Assembly: GCA_018401385.1 (NCBI GenBank)
Contig: JAGYKZ010000017.1
Span: 1 to 32,572 of the forward strand
Origin: Roseicyclus sp.
GTDB lineage: Bacteria > Pseudomonadota > Alphaproteobacteria > Rhodobacterales > Rhodobacteraceae
Direction: 5' to 3'
Length of the DNA: 32,572 nt
Shown here: positions 17,376-25,980 of the stretch, in pieces
Layout of the letters: the number at the start of each line of letters is the position of its first letter
How positions within the stretch are numbered: the stretch's first letter is position 1
Position numbers and translations under genes: made by a program
Notes under the pieces: generated by a model
The model's database searches: none
Told to the model about the DNA's origin: nothing
Seen by the model: the letters and a program-made list of their open reading frames with translations, nothing else

Positions 17376-19827
17376 GGGCAAACAATCCCAGCAGGCGGTG
17401 AGGTGAGAGCCGCGCCAATCTCCATGCGGGCCATAATGCAGACATTCCTGCCGCACAGAGGGCCAATCCACCCAGTTTCAGCAGGTCGGCGGGGAAGACA
17501 GACATCGGCAAGCGCCAGCCGAAGGCCTCAACGTTGATGATTGCCAACAGGAAATACGCGAGGGCCATTCCAACAGGCAGGGCCAAAATACAGCAAAACA
17601 GCGCGAAGATCAGGATGCGGACCATCTCGGTTCCTGCCAAAATCCGCCGCCGCTGCCCTGCGGCCCAAATCGGTGCAATCTGCACCAGACGCATATCAGA
17701 AAGGGTCAGCAGGCTTGTGAAAATGGCAAATCCCGCCACGCCCAAGGTCAACGCATTCAGCGCATATGTCACCTGAAAGGTTTGCTCGAATACCCGCAGC
17801 GAGATATCCTTGACTGCGGTTTGATTGATCATCGATTGCGGTGATAGCCCTGTCGCGCGGGTGATCTCCGCCGCCAATTCGGTCACATGAGACGGATCTG
17901 TGCGCAAGCCAAAGCGCAAAATCGGTGTCTCGGGAAACAGACCTTGAAACAGGGACAGCCCGATGATGGCTTGCCCCTCTGGATTTCCGTAATCGGAATA
18001 GATGCCCAAGATGGGCAAGGTCACATATGGGGCCACCGCGAAGACATCGCCCAAGCGATACCCATCCCTTCGTGCAAGTTGTTCGTTGATCACCACGCCC
18101 TCACCGGCGGCCATCCGCGACCATGCCTGATCGGCGGCTTCCAAAAACGGCCAATGATCGCGATAGGTTGCGTGATCCATCAGACCATGAAGCTGCGCTG
18201 GCAATTCGCCATAGCGCGTTTCGATCAGCGCGAAGGGCAGGATGGCCGCCACCCGCGGCTCCAGAAATTCGGTGACCGCTGCCGCCTGCTCGGGCGTTGC
18301 AGTGGTCAGATACATTTCCGCGGCCAATCTTTGATCCAACCACCCTGTGAAGGTTTCGCGGAAGGAGCCGACCATCGTGGATACCCCGATATTGGTTGAT
18401 AAGGCCAATAACAGTGCCATAAGCGACAGGGACAATGCGGGTAAAGACAGGCGCATATCCGCGAAGACCCAGTGCAGATAGGCGCCATTGATGCGGTTTT
18501 GGATGTGCTTTGCGATCAGTCCCAAAAGCGCGGCAAGAAAGCGCGGTAAGATCAGTGCAGACCCAAGCAGCAGGGCCGCCAATCCAACGAAGCCCAGGAT
18601 CAAGCCTTGACCAAATAGCGCCACCCCAAGCGCGATGCACAAAAGTGCCGCGCCGCTCCCGCCTTGTAGGCGGCGCAGCTCTGCGCTTGCGCGACCCCAA
18701 GCATTGGGTGTGGCTGATTGCAATATGGGGAGATGTGCCACGCGCCACAGCGCAGATGCCCCTGCAATCAGCGCTCCGCCAAAAGACATCGCCAATGCGG
18801 TGACGGCCCAGACTGGATCAAAGCCCAAACGGCTGTCGATATCAGCCCCATAAAGCCCGCGCAAACTTGCCGACACTTCGGGGAGCAAACTGGCCGCCAG
18901 ACCATACCCGAAAACAAGCCCCAGACCGCCCGCAAGCAGCGCGAGCAGGCCAAGCTCGACAGCAAGCAGAAGCATCAGGGGCCGCAGCGGCACACCCAAG
19001 GCGCGCAGGGTTCTGACTGTGGCGCGGCGTTGTTCAAACGCCAGTCCGATGGTGGCATGGGTGATGAATAATCCAACGGCAAAGGCCAAAAACCCGAAAG
19101 CGGTCAGGTTGAGGTGAAAGCTGTCAGTCAATCGTGCCAGATCACCGCTTGCCTCGGCGTGCTGTAAAATCACATCTTCGCGCTGTTTGGTCCAATCCGC
19201 AATCGGGGGCAGGCCAAAGGGCTGTTGCTCCGCCACGATGAATGCGGTTGCGCCATCATGATTTAAAAATCCAGCAATCGTGGCGACATCCCCGATCACA
19301 AGACCTGTGGCAAGATTGGGATCAAGGGCTGCGGCCGTCAGTTTGTTTGCCACGATGGGGGTCAAATCGGGTGGCAAACCGCGTGCAAGGGTCGCCTCGG
19401 AGATCAGAACCCGCCCCTCCAGCAAAAAATCGTTCACGTTTAACGTGCCGTTCTGCAAGGTTTTGGGAAGGGCGGGCACAGGCAAGGTCAGTGGGTCGAT
19501 GCCAAGCAGGCGCAGCGCATTCGGACCAGAGCCAAGCCGCCCCTCGATCACGGGCGAGACCAGATAGCCTGATTGACGCAGCGCGCGAAACACCGCGCTG
19601 TCCATAGGGCGGCCATCTGCCCGAAGGATTCGGTCAAATTGATCTTGCCCCAAGAGACCAGCCGCGCGCGCATAGCTGCTGCGGGCTTCGGCGTTCAGCG
19701 CCTGAACCCCTGACCAAAGCGCCGTGGCCAGTGCAAGCCCAGCGATGAGGGCAAAGATTTGCATCGGGTGCCGGCGCCAATGTCCCAAAACGGCAGTAAG
19801 CGTGGCTGAAAGGGCATCCCGCCTCAT
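17365..19827 (-). CDS. FtsX-type ABC transporter permease, double-domain (AttFG-like)
   Basis: The 820-residue protein is a MacB/FtsX superfamily permease carrying two halves in one chain. There is an N-terminal membrane helix (about 22-44), a periplasmic region, a first FtsX domain with three helices (about 245-375), two or more central helices (about 395-435), a further helix near 468-485, a second periplasmic region, and a second FtsX domain (about 695-815). Such ten-helix permeases work with a LolD-like ATPase to move lipids or proteins out of the inner membrane or to drive periplasmic work mechanically. It overlaps the upstream ATPase gene by 4 bp (ATGA) and the downstream lipocalin-like gene by 11 bp. 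The trio resembles attEFGH, with AttF and AttG fused. Confidence 0.9.
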   Translation of the reverse strand: MRRDALSATLTAVLGHWRRHPMQIFALIAGLALATALWSGVQALNAEARSSYARAAGLLGQDQFDRILRADGRPMDSAVFRALRQSGYLVSPVIEGRLGSGPNALRLLGIDPLTLPVPALPKTLQNGTLNVNDFLLEGRVLISEATLARGLPPDLTPIVANKLTAAALDPNLATGLVIGDVATIAGFLNHDGATAFIVAEQQPFGLPPIADWTKQREDVILQHAEASGDLARLTDSFHLNLTAFGFLAFAVGLFITHATIGLAFEQRRATVRTLRALGVPLRPLMLLLAVELGLLALLAGGLGLVFGYGLAASLLPEVSASLRGLYGADIDSRLGFDPVWAVTALAMSFGGALIAGASALWRVAHLPILQSATPNAWGRASAELRRLQGGSGAALLCIALGVALFGQGLILGFVGLAALLLGSALILPRFLAALLGLIAKHIQNRINGAYLHWVFADMRLSLPALSLSLMALLLALSTNIGVSTMVGSFRETFTGWLDQRLAAEMYLTTATPEQAAAVTEFLEPRVAAILPFALIETRYGELPAQLHGLMDHATYRDHWPFLEAADQAWSRMAAGEGVVINEQLARRDGYRLGDVFAVAPYVTLPILGIYSDYGNPEGQAIIGLSLFQGLFPETPILRFGLRTDPSHVTELAAEITRATGLSPQSMINQTAVKDISLRVFEQTFQVTYALNALTLGVAGFAIFTSLLTLSDMRLVQIAPIWAAGQRRRILAGTEMVRILIFALFCCILALPVGMALAYFLLAIINVEAFGWRLPMSVFPADLLKLGGLALCAAGMSALWPAWRLARLSPHRLLGLFAHER

Positions 19828-20486
19828 GGGGCAAGCGTGCCGCGCTGCAAATGTTGCTGCGCGCCCAACTGTGCCGCGATACGCGCGGAATGTGTGACCA
19901 TCAAAAGACCCGCCCCGCTTTCGGCGAGCAGATCCAAAAACAGCGCGAGCACAATTTGCGCGTTTTCCTCGTCAAGATTGCCGGTTGGCTCATCCGCAAG
20001 GATCAGGTCGGGCTTCAAGGCCAAAGCCCGCCCAACGGCCACGCGTTGTTGCTGACCGCCGGAAATCTCCTCGGGATATCGGGCCAAAAGAGGCTCTAAC
20101 CCCAATGTTTGTGACAGATGCGCGATCCAGTCTGGATCATGGCGGCCCGCAAGCCGCGCCTGAAAGGCAAGGTTTTCAGCGATGGTGAGGGCAGGGATCA
20201 AATTGAATTGCTGAAACACAAGGCCAATGGATGTGCGCCTGATCCGCGCAAGCCCTGCATCGTCAAGCTGTGTCACGTCTTGGCCATTGATCAAGATATG
20301 ACCTGCATCTGCGCGTTCAAGTCCTGCAACCAGATGCAAAAGCGTGGATTTTCCCGCGCCGCTTTCCCCGGTCAACGCCAAAGACTGACCCGCCGCGAGC
20401 GTCAGGGACACATCATTGAGCACGCGCACCGGCCCTTCGGCTGTGTCGAAAGATTTTGAAAGATGTCGCAGGTCTAACAGCATCAC
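19824..20486 (-). CDS. LolD-like ABC transporter ATP-binding protein (AttE-like)
   Basis: The 220-residue ATPase has all ABC motifs: Walker A GESGAGKST (40-48), Q-loop in FQQFNLIP, signature ISGGQQQR (141-148), Walker B LILADEPTGN (161-170) and H-loop MVTHS. The sequence is of the LolD/MacB/FtsE type that pairs with FtsX-like permeases, which matches the next gene. The first ATG is at 20486 and a second at 20483 differs by one residue; GGGTGGGTG precedes them. It starts 57 bp after the tonB stop, so it could be the tail of the B12 operon or have its own weak promoter; no clear promoter was seen in the gap. Confidence 0.93.
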   Translation of the reverse strand: MMLLDLRHLSKSFDTAEGPVRVLNDVSLTLAAGQSLALTGESGAGKSTLLHLVAGLERADAGHILINGQDVTQLDDAGLARIRRTSIGLVFQQFNLIPALTIAENLAFQARLAGRHDPDWIAHLSQTLGLEPLLARYPEEISGGQQQRVAVGRALALKPDLILADEPTGNLDEENAQIVLALFLDLLAESGAGLLMVTHSARIAAQLGAQQHLQRGTLAP

Positions 20487-20543
20487 CCACCCGATTGTGA
20501 TCTACCCCGAAACATAGCCCGCGTGGACGCTTTGCACAGTGGC

Positions 20544-21289
20544 CTAGCGCAGACGGATCGGCAGATCGAAATTATACACAGGGCGCGTGAGGCCATCTGG
20601 CGCAGGTGGATAGGGGCTGGCGCTTTCCACAAAGGCCAGGATTGCATGATCAAGATCGCTCTGCCCCGTGCCCATCAGAATCCGCGCATTCTGTAAATGT
20701 CCGTTTGCATCAATCACAAGACGCAAGGTCGCAGTCCCTTGGCCACGGGGGCGGCTGCGGTTGCGTTCAAGCTGTGTCAATATTCCCCGCCCCCATAAGG
20801 ACATCAATTGATGAATGGCGCCGTCAGAGTTTTGGCTTTCGGCTGCATTGTTTATGCGCGCCTCTGTCGCGGCACCGTTTTGTCCCAACTGACCTTGGCC
20901 ACGGGCAACCTGTGCAGCTGTGGATGGCGCGATATCTGGCAGACGGTCCGCTGCGGTGACAGCGCGGGTGGGGTATAAGCGCGATCTGCTGCTGCGGCGC
21001 CCATCATCCCCTCTTGCACACGCGGGCTAGGGATTTGGGGTGCCGCGAAGGGCTGCGGTAAGGGTGTTGCCGCAAGGTTTACCTCGGGCGGGCGGGTCCA
21101 GTCTTCGACCAAGATAGCCAATTCTTGTGGCGCGGCCGCAAGGCTGACACGATGAAGCCCTGCATCACCTGCGCCTTCTGCGCCTGTCATCTTTGGGTTG
21201 TGACCATATCCAACCCATGCGGCGACCCCAATGTGAAGGCCCAGTGAAACGCCCAGAAAGCTCAAAGCCTGAACAACGGTCTTAATCAT
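20544..21289 (-). CDS. tonB: TonB family protein, one frameshift
   Basis: TonB transmits proton-motive energy from ExbB/ExbD to outer-membrane receptors. The ATG at 21289 overlaps the upstream exbD by 4 bp. An N-terminal membrane anchor (about residues 8-28) is followed by a short proline-containing linker, then a C-terminal TonB domain (TATLRLVIDANGHLQNARIL, followed by a YPPAP motif) ending at TAG 20544. The two parts are in different frames. At about 20950-20970 the first frame leaves the protein after YTPPALSP, and the other frame gives TAADRLPDIAPSTAAQVARG without interruption. One base change in length restores a protein of about 248 residues. The linker is short for TonB. Its position after exbB-exbD-exbD and btuB suggests it serves the B12 receptor. 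Confidence 0.85.
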
Positions 21290-21705
21290 TCGCCGCGCCC
21301 CCCAAGCCGTGTCAGCAGATCGACCTCCGCGATGCCGCGCGCCCCCAAATCAGACAGGGTGCGGGCCAGTTCATGCGCGGGATACTGCGCGTCTACTGCC
21401 AAGGAAACAGTCTCTAAACGGCCTGTTCGAGCCGTATTAAGGCCGTTCAAGACCGCCGCTTTTCCGCGCAGATCGCCATAGGCCCAAACCCCATCCCCAC
21501 CAATATAGATTACGTTTTGTGGTGCTGCGCTGGGGTGTTCTGTCATCTGGGACACGGGCAGGCGTAGATCCACAGGGGCGCTTGGGCGCAGGGTCGCACT
21601 GGTCAAAAAAAAGATCAACAGCAAGAAAACCACATTGATCATCGGCACCATGTCGAGATCAGCCAATTTGCGCCTGGATCGTATGGGTGCCGCTGTAAAT
21701 CTCAT
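21286..21705 (-). CDS. exbD: ExbD/TolR family biopolymer transport protein (second copy)
   Basis: The 139-residue protein has a basic start, then LADLDMVPMINVVFLLLIFFL, the single membrane helix of ExbD/TolR with the conserved Asp in the form MINVV rather than MIDVV, followed by a periplasmic domain of about 95 residues. It overlaps both neighbours by 4 bp (ATGA). The replacement of the membrane Asp by Asn at the usual proton-carrying position, visible when compared with the first copy (MIDVVFLLLIFF), makes it possible that this copy is a structural rather than proton-conducting partner. Confidence 0.93.
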   Translation of the reverse strand: MRFTAAPIRSRRKLADLDMVPMINVVFLLLIFFLTSATLRPSAPVDLRLPVSQMTEHPSAAPQNVIYIGGDGVWAYGDLRGKAAVLNGLNTARTGRLETVSLAVDAQYPAHELARTLSDLGARGIAEVDLLTRLGGRGE

Positions 21706-22115
21706 TCGATCACCGCAAGATTGTTCAAGCCTGCTGCGCGCAAAGCCCCCATGAGTTCAAGCATATGTTCCACTGTGGCCGCGTCTTTGGGTTGCAGAAT
21801 AATTTTATTCTGTGGGCCGTTTTCACCAAGGTCACCAGAGATTAAGGCGCGCAAAGCGGGGATCAACGCTGCAAGAGAGATCTCGCGCCCGTTCAGCGCG
21901 AGGCTATCTTGGGAAAATGTCACCAAACGCGGCGGGCCTTCATACAGGCTTACACCGCCGCTTGCAGTGCCATCTGCGCGCATGGGCACAACCGCATCCC
22001 GGCCCAATTCCGTGACCAACATAAAGAAAATCAGCAACAAAAACACAACATCAATCATCGGCGCAAGGCTGGCGCGCCGCCGCACAGATCGCGTGTTTTC
22101 AAATTCGAGCCTCAT
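21702..22115 (-). CDS. exbD: ExbD/TolR family biopolymer transport protein (first copy)
   Basis: The 137-residue protein has LAPMIDVVFLLLIFFMLVTEL, the membrane helix with the conserved Asp that takes part in proton flow through the ExbB pore, and a periplasmic domain of about 95 residues ending HMLELMGALRAAGLNNLAVIE, typical of the family. It overlaps exbB and the second exbD by 4 bp each. ExbB and ExbD form the inner-membrane motor that energises TonB. Confidence 0.95.
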   Translation of the reverse strand: MRLEFENTRSVRRRASLAPMIDVVFLLLIFFMLVTELGRDAVVPMRADGTASGGVSLYEGPPRLVTFSQDSLALNGREISLAALIPALRALISGDLGENGPQNKIILQPKDAATVEHMLELMGALRAAGLNNLAVIE

Positions 22116-22726
22116 CCGCGCGGCCCTTTGTGAGCAAAGATGCGGGTGGCGATATCTTCGAAATCATGGCGGAGCCGATCGTGAATGCCATCAAACCACG
22201 TCAGGTACATGGCTACGGGAATTGCCACGCCCATACCCGCTGCGGTGGTCAAAAGCGCCGCCCAAATTCCGCCTGCTAATGTTGCGGGGTCAGCATTTCT
22301 GCCCTCCATCTGAAGCGCTTGAAACGCGTCAATCATGCCCAACACAGTGCCCAGAAGGCCCATCAAAGGCGCGATGGTCACGATCAGTTCCAAGGCGCGC
22401 AAACCCGTGGCGATCTCTTGCAAGGTGTTGCGTGCCACACGCGCGATTTCTTCTTTGCGGCCTAAGTCGTCCCAATCGGGGCTTTGATGCAGCGCAATCG
22501 CGGTGCGGGCGAAATTCGCACGCAGACCTTGGCCCTGTCGCAAGGCGGCCTCCACATCCGCCCCCGCCAACCATTGCGCCAGCGCCGCTTGCGTGGCGCG
22601 CCCAGATCGAAATGCACCAAGCCGTGCAAATTGGCCTATTTTCCACAAGATCACCGCAAGGCTGATCACGGACAGCGCGGCGATCAAGCTGAGGATCGGC
22701 CCCCCCTTAAGAAGTAACTCCATCAT
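22112..22726 (-). CDS. exbB: MotA/TolQ/ExbB proton channel family protein
   Basis: The 204-residue protein has three membrane segments: about residues 10-30 (PILSLIAALSVISLAVIL), 108-130 (ALELIVTIAPLMGLLGTVLG, the family hallmark) and 155-175 (ALLTTAAGMGVAIPVAMYLT). The spacing is that of ExbB/TolQ. It forms the pentameric core of the motor with ExbD. It overlaps cbiZ upstream and exbD downstream by 4 bp, so the energiser is built into the cobalamin operon. Confidence 0.95.
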   Translation of the reverse strand: MMELLLKGGPILSLIAALSVISLAVILWKIGQFARLGAFRSGRATQAALAQWLAGADVEAALRQGQGLRANFARTAIALHQSPDWDDLGRKEEIARVARNTLQEIATGLRALELIVTIAPLMGLLGTVLGMIDAFQALQMEGRNADPATLAGGIWAALLTTAAGMGVAIPVAMYLTWFDGIHDRLRHDFEDIATRIFAHKGPRG

Positions 22727-23394
22727 TGCGTGCCCTCGCCACTGAGATAGGTATGACAGCCTGCGCGCATGGCTTCATAGACGGCGAGACCCAAGGCATG
22801 GCCGATTTCCGTATGGAGCCCCGCGAAGGTTTCCAGTCGATCTGTATCTGCCGTGCAGGCCAAGGTGATGCAATCCGTACCCGTGCCCGTGGCCCTCATC
22901 GCCGTGCCATCAACCATGATTTTATAACCCGATTCGAGCACGGCTGTGGTGCGCGCTTGGGTGATAATGGTCATGGCCTCAAGCATGGCGCTGCGGTCCA
23001 AATGACGATTGAGGCGCGCCGCGATATTGATGGTGCCATATTCCTCTGGTGCAGCAAGGCGGCGTGTGCCGATCCGCTCCGCATTGGAGAGACCCAAAGT
23101 GACCAATGCCTCCGCTTCGGTGTCGCCAATCACCACATGATGGTGGTGGTGAAAATGAATATCGCGCGATGTGAGCATGGCGATGGTTTCCGCGGGATGG
23201 GGCATATGCGTGGCAACTTCCCCCTCGAGCCAGCCGATCACATCAAATTCAAGCGGCAGGTCCGCATTGCGCACCTCGCGCCACACGATATGACGCGCCG
23301 CCACGAAGCCAGAACGATAGGGCGCGAAGCTGAGGCAATCATGGACATCGCCCAAGTCCCAGTTCAGCCACGGATGCGTGAGGGTCACGCTCAT
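22723..23394 (-). CDS. cbiZ: Adenosylcobinamide amidohydrolase CbiZ family
   Basis: CbiZ removes the aminopropanol side chain from adenosylcobinamide and related corrinoids to give adenosylcobyric acid, which can be rebuilt into the cell's own cobalamin. The 223-residue protein shows the family pattern VTLGLSNAERIG, then YGTINIAARLNRHLDRSAML and QARTTAVLE, and the motif ATGTGTDCITLACT, followed by HTEIGHALGLAVYEAM. This type is known from Rhodobacter sphaeroides as an archaeal-type salvage enzyme (established knowledge). The unusual part is a histidine run at residues 80-86 (HFHHHHH, at 23137-23157). It lies between btuD and exbB with 4-bp overlaps on both sides. Confidence 0.88.
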   Translation of the reverse strand: MSVTLTHPWLNWDLGDVHDCLSFAPYRSGFVAARHIVWREVRNADLPLEFDVIGWLEGEVATHMPHPAETIAMLTSRDIHFHHHHHVVIGDTEAEALVTLGLSNAERIGTRRLAAPEEYGTINIAARLNRHLDRSAMLEAMTIITQARTTAVLESGYKIMVDGTAMRATGTGTDCITLACTADTDRLETFAGLHTEIGHALGLAVYEAMRAGCHTYLSGEGTQ

Positions 23395-24167
23395 GTCACC
23401 ACCTCAAGTGCTTGAAAGATCAATCCTTGATCTGATGTCGTGATATGGGCGGTGATGCCAAAGACCTCCCGCAAATGGGCTTCGGTCAATGCGGTTTCAG
23501 GTTTGCCATCGGCCTTTTTTTGCCCATGATCCAAGAGGATCAACCTGTCACAAAACCGTGCTGCCAAGCCGAGATCATGCAAGGAGACAAGGGCCGCCTT
23601 ACCTTGTCGGGTCAGGTCGCGCAGATAGGATAGCGTGGCAATCTGGTGGCGTGGGTCGAGGCCCGCTACCGGCTCATCTGCCATGATCAAAGGGCAATCC
23701 TGCGCCAATGCGCGCGCCATGAGCACCCGTGCCTGCTCGCCGCCTGAAAGCGCGGTCGCGGGGCGGATCTCGAAGCCCGTCAAATCCATTGCGGCCAAGG
23801 CACGGGCCACAGCCATGCGATCATGCGGTTGTGGCGTTTGGCCCGCGGTCAGATGCGGCACGCGTCCCAGCATCACCAGGGTTTCCACCGATACGGGCCA
23901 GGCGATTTCGCGATTTTGCGGCAACCATGCAACTGCTTTGGCGCGCGGACCAGCGCGCAATGCGGTCAGTGAGGAGTGGCCCAGATGTGGCAAAAGCCCC
24001 AATGCGCCCCGCATCAATGTTGTTTTTCCAGCCCCATTTGGGCCAATCAAACCAACCAATTCGCCCGCGTGAATGGTGGTTGATACACGATCCACCACAG
24101 GACAATCACCGCGATAGACCGACAGGTCTGATAAGGACAGACATGGGTGTGTGGATGGGCTTTTCAT
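23391..24167 (-). CDS. btuD: Cobalamin ABC importer ATP-binding protein
   Basis: The 258-residue ATPase has Walker A GPNGAGKTT (42-50), Q-loop WLPQNREI, signature LSGGEQAR (140-147), Walker B LIMADEP (160-166) and H-loop VSLHDLG (194-200). It is of the FepC/BtuD type that pairs with BtuC-like permeases. It overlaps btuC and cbiZ by 4 bp. The substrate, cobalamin or related corrinoid, is inferred from the riboswitch, btuB and cbiZ in the same operon; sequence alone would allow a siderophore. Confidence 0.92.
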   Translation of the reverse strand: MKSPSTHPCLSLSDLSVYRGDCPVVDRVSTTIHAGELVGLIGPNGAGKTTLMRGALGLLPHLGHSSLTALRAGPRAKAVAWLPQNREIAWPVSVETLVMLGRVPHLTAGQTPQPHDRMAVARALAAMDLTGFEIRPATALSGGEQARVLMARALAQDCPLIMADEPVAGLDPRHQIATLSYLRDLTRQGKAALVSLHDLGLAARFCDRLILLDHGQKKADGKPETALTEAHLREVFGITAHITTSDQGLIFQALEVVT

Positions 24168-25162
24168 AGCTCTGCCCGCCTTGTGCGATAGATCAGATGT
24201 AGGAAAATCGGTGCGCCGATGATTGCCATCACAACACCCAGTTTCAAATCGCGATCAGGCAGGATCAGCCGTGCGGCAATATCCGCGGCCAAGACCAATG
24301 CCGCACCTCCAAGGGCAGAGGCGGGCAAGAGCCGCGAAGGTCGCGCACCCACAAAAGGGCGCAGAATATGCGGCACGACCAATCCCACAAATCCAATCGC
24401 ACCCACCACTGATGTGGCGGCACCCGTGCAGGCCGCGACGCCTGCCACCAAAACCCACCGCAAAACGCCAAGGTTGATCCCAAGCGAGGCGGCTGCATCC
24501 TCGCCCAAGATCAGCGCATCCAGACCCCGCGCCGTGGAGAGGATCAACACCCATCCAAGCGCCATGAACGGCAGTGCGATCCAAATATGCGCAAAGCTGC
24601 GATCGGCTAGTGATCCGAGCATCCAAAATACGATCTCGGAGGTGGCAAACGGATTGGGTGACAGGTTCAGCACCAGCGATGTCAACGCGCCTGCCAGCGC
24701 GCTGATTGCAATACCTGCAAGAATCAGGGTCAGCGACCCGCCCCGCGGCCCTGCCAAAAGCAGCAGAAGCACAACCGCGATGGCCGCCCCCAAAAGGCCA
24801 AAGAAGGGCAAGATGATCATCATCTGCGCCGCGATCCCCGTTTGCAGTGTGATGACCGCGCCGAGCGCCGCCGATGAGGACACCCCGATCAATCCAGGTT
24901 CGGCCAAAGGATTGCGCAGATAGCCCTGCAATGCCGCCCCTGACAGACCCAAGCTGATCCCAACCATGATGGCCAATAGCGCGCGTGGGAGGCGGATTTC
25001 TTGCATCACGAGGCTGATCGCATCGCCCGTGCCGCTGAACAGGGCCGTTAGGCTATCCGCGATGGAAAACCCCGCCGGCCCGATCAATAGAGATATCGAA
25101 CAGAGCAGTATCACAAGAAGCGACAATCCCCCAAGGAGACGGGTTTGAGAAACGGCGCTCAT
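24164..25162 (-). CDS. btuC: Cobalamin ABC importer permease
   Basis: The 332-residue protein is a FecCD/BtuC family permease with about ten hydrophobic helices. Family segments are visible: RLPRALLAIMVGISLGLSGA and LQGYLRNPLAEPGLIGVSS, GLVVPHILRPFVGA near residue 270, and a C-terminal VVMAIIGAPIFLHLIYR. The pattern R-P-R followed by QGYLRNPLAEP is the BtuC/FepD hallmark. It overlaps btuF and btuD by 4 bp. Confidence 0.94.
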   Translation of the reverse strand: MSAVSQTRLLGGLSLLVILLCSISLLIGPAGFSIADSLTALFSGTGDAISLVMQEIRLPRALLAIMVGISLGLSGAALQGYLRNPLAEPGLIGVSSSAALGAVITLQTGIAAQMMIILPFFGLLGAAIAVVLLLLLAGPRGGSLTLILAGIAISALAGALTSLVLNLSPNPFATSEIVFWMLGSLADRSFAHIWIALPFMALGWVLILSTARGLDALILGEDAAASLGINLGVLRWVLVAGVAACTGAATSVVGAIGFVGLVVPHILRPFVGARPSRLLPASALGGAALVLAADIAARLILPDRDLKLGVVMAIIGAPIFLHLIYRTRRAEL

Positions 25163-25980
25163 CCACCCATCCTTTCGCGCAGATCACGCAAATCGCGGAT
25201 CGCCCGCAGAACGACAGGCGTGCCGCAGACCCATTGCGCATTCGATTGCGTGCGCGCCGCGCCAAGCACGGCCAAGGCAGGATGCGACATGACCTCTTCG
25301 GAACGGGAGGCCCCGCCATAAAGCTCCGCATGGATCAGCAGGTCGGGCTGCGCGAGGGCCAAAAGCTCCAAGTCCAACCGCCCTGAACGGCTGCGTCCCA
25401 TTTCCTCGGCAATGTGACGAAACCCAGCTGTCGTGACGATTTCATGGCTCAATGTCCCTGTGCCAAGGCTGTAACTGTTGGGATAATAAAAGGCGGCACG
25501 CGGGCCTTCTGCGGTGCTGTTCAAATCGGCCAAATCGGCCTCGAATGCACGCGCCACGGCCTCCGCGCGGGCAGATTGATGGAGCAATGCGCCCATCTCG
25601 CGGATACGGTCACCGACCTGATCGAGGCTAGAGACGATATCAAATTGCGCGGTGGCAATGCCAAGGCGGCGCAACATATCCAAAACCACCGGATCAGAAT
25701 ACCGCCCCGCCACAACCAGATCGGGGCGCATTAGGAAAATCTCCTCGGCCTGCCCGTGATTGATCTGATAGGCGCGCGCGTGTTCCGCCATGGGCGACAT
25801 ATTTGGATCGGTCGCAATATCGGAAACCGAGATCAGCTGCCCCTCATCGGCCAACATCATTGCCAATTGATCGGTGCATAGATTCATCGACACCACGCGC
25901 ATGGGCGCGGTGTCCGCATCGGCGGCACTGAGCTGCATCAGCGCCGCCATGCACAGCGATATGAGCCTAAAACGTGCCAC
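25159..25980 (-). CDS. btuF: Cobalamin ABC importer periplasmic binding protein
   Basis: The 273-residue product has a signal peptide (MARFRLISLCMAALMQLSAA) and a class III binding-protein fold: MRVVSMNLCTDQLAMMLAD, RPDLVVAGRYSDPVVLDML, a long linking helix, and a C-terminal lobe with QPDLLIHAELYGGASRSEE. It captures corrinoid in the periplasm and hands it to BtuCD. The start is the GTG at 25980, which overlaps the btuB end by 14 bp; the ATG at 25950 would cut into the signal peptide. The substrate is inferred from the operon. Confidence 0.9.
   Translation of the reverse strand: MARFRLISLCMAALMQLSAADADTAPMRVVSMNLCTDQLAMMLADEGQLISVSDIATDPNMSPMAEHARAYQINHGQAEEIFLMRPDLVVAGRYSDPVVLDMLRRLGIATAQFDIVSSLDQVGDRIREMGALLHQSARAEAVARAFEADLADLNSTAEGPRAAFYYPNSYSLGTGTLSHEIVTTAGFRHIAEEMGRSRSGRLDLELLALAQPDLLIHAELYGGASRSEEVMSHPALAVLGAARTQSNAQWVCGTPVVLRAIRDLRDLRERMGG

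Noticed and set aside
21721-22665. A 314-codon plus-strand open frame over exbD and exbB
   Set aside because: It has a low-complexity Arg/Pro/Ser-rich product spanning two real genes, typical of a shadow frame.
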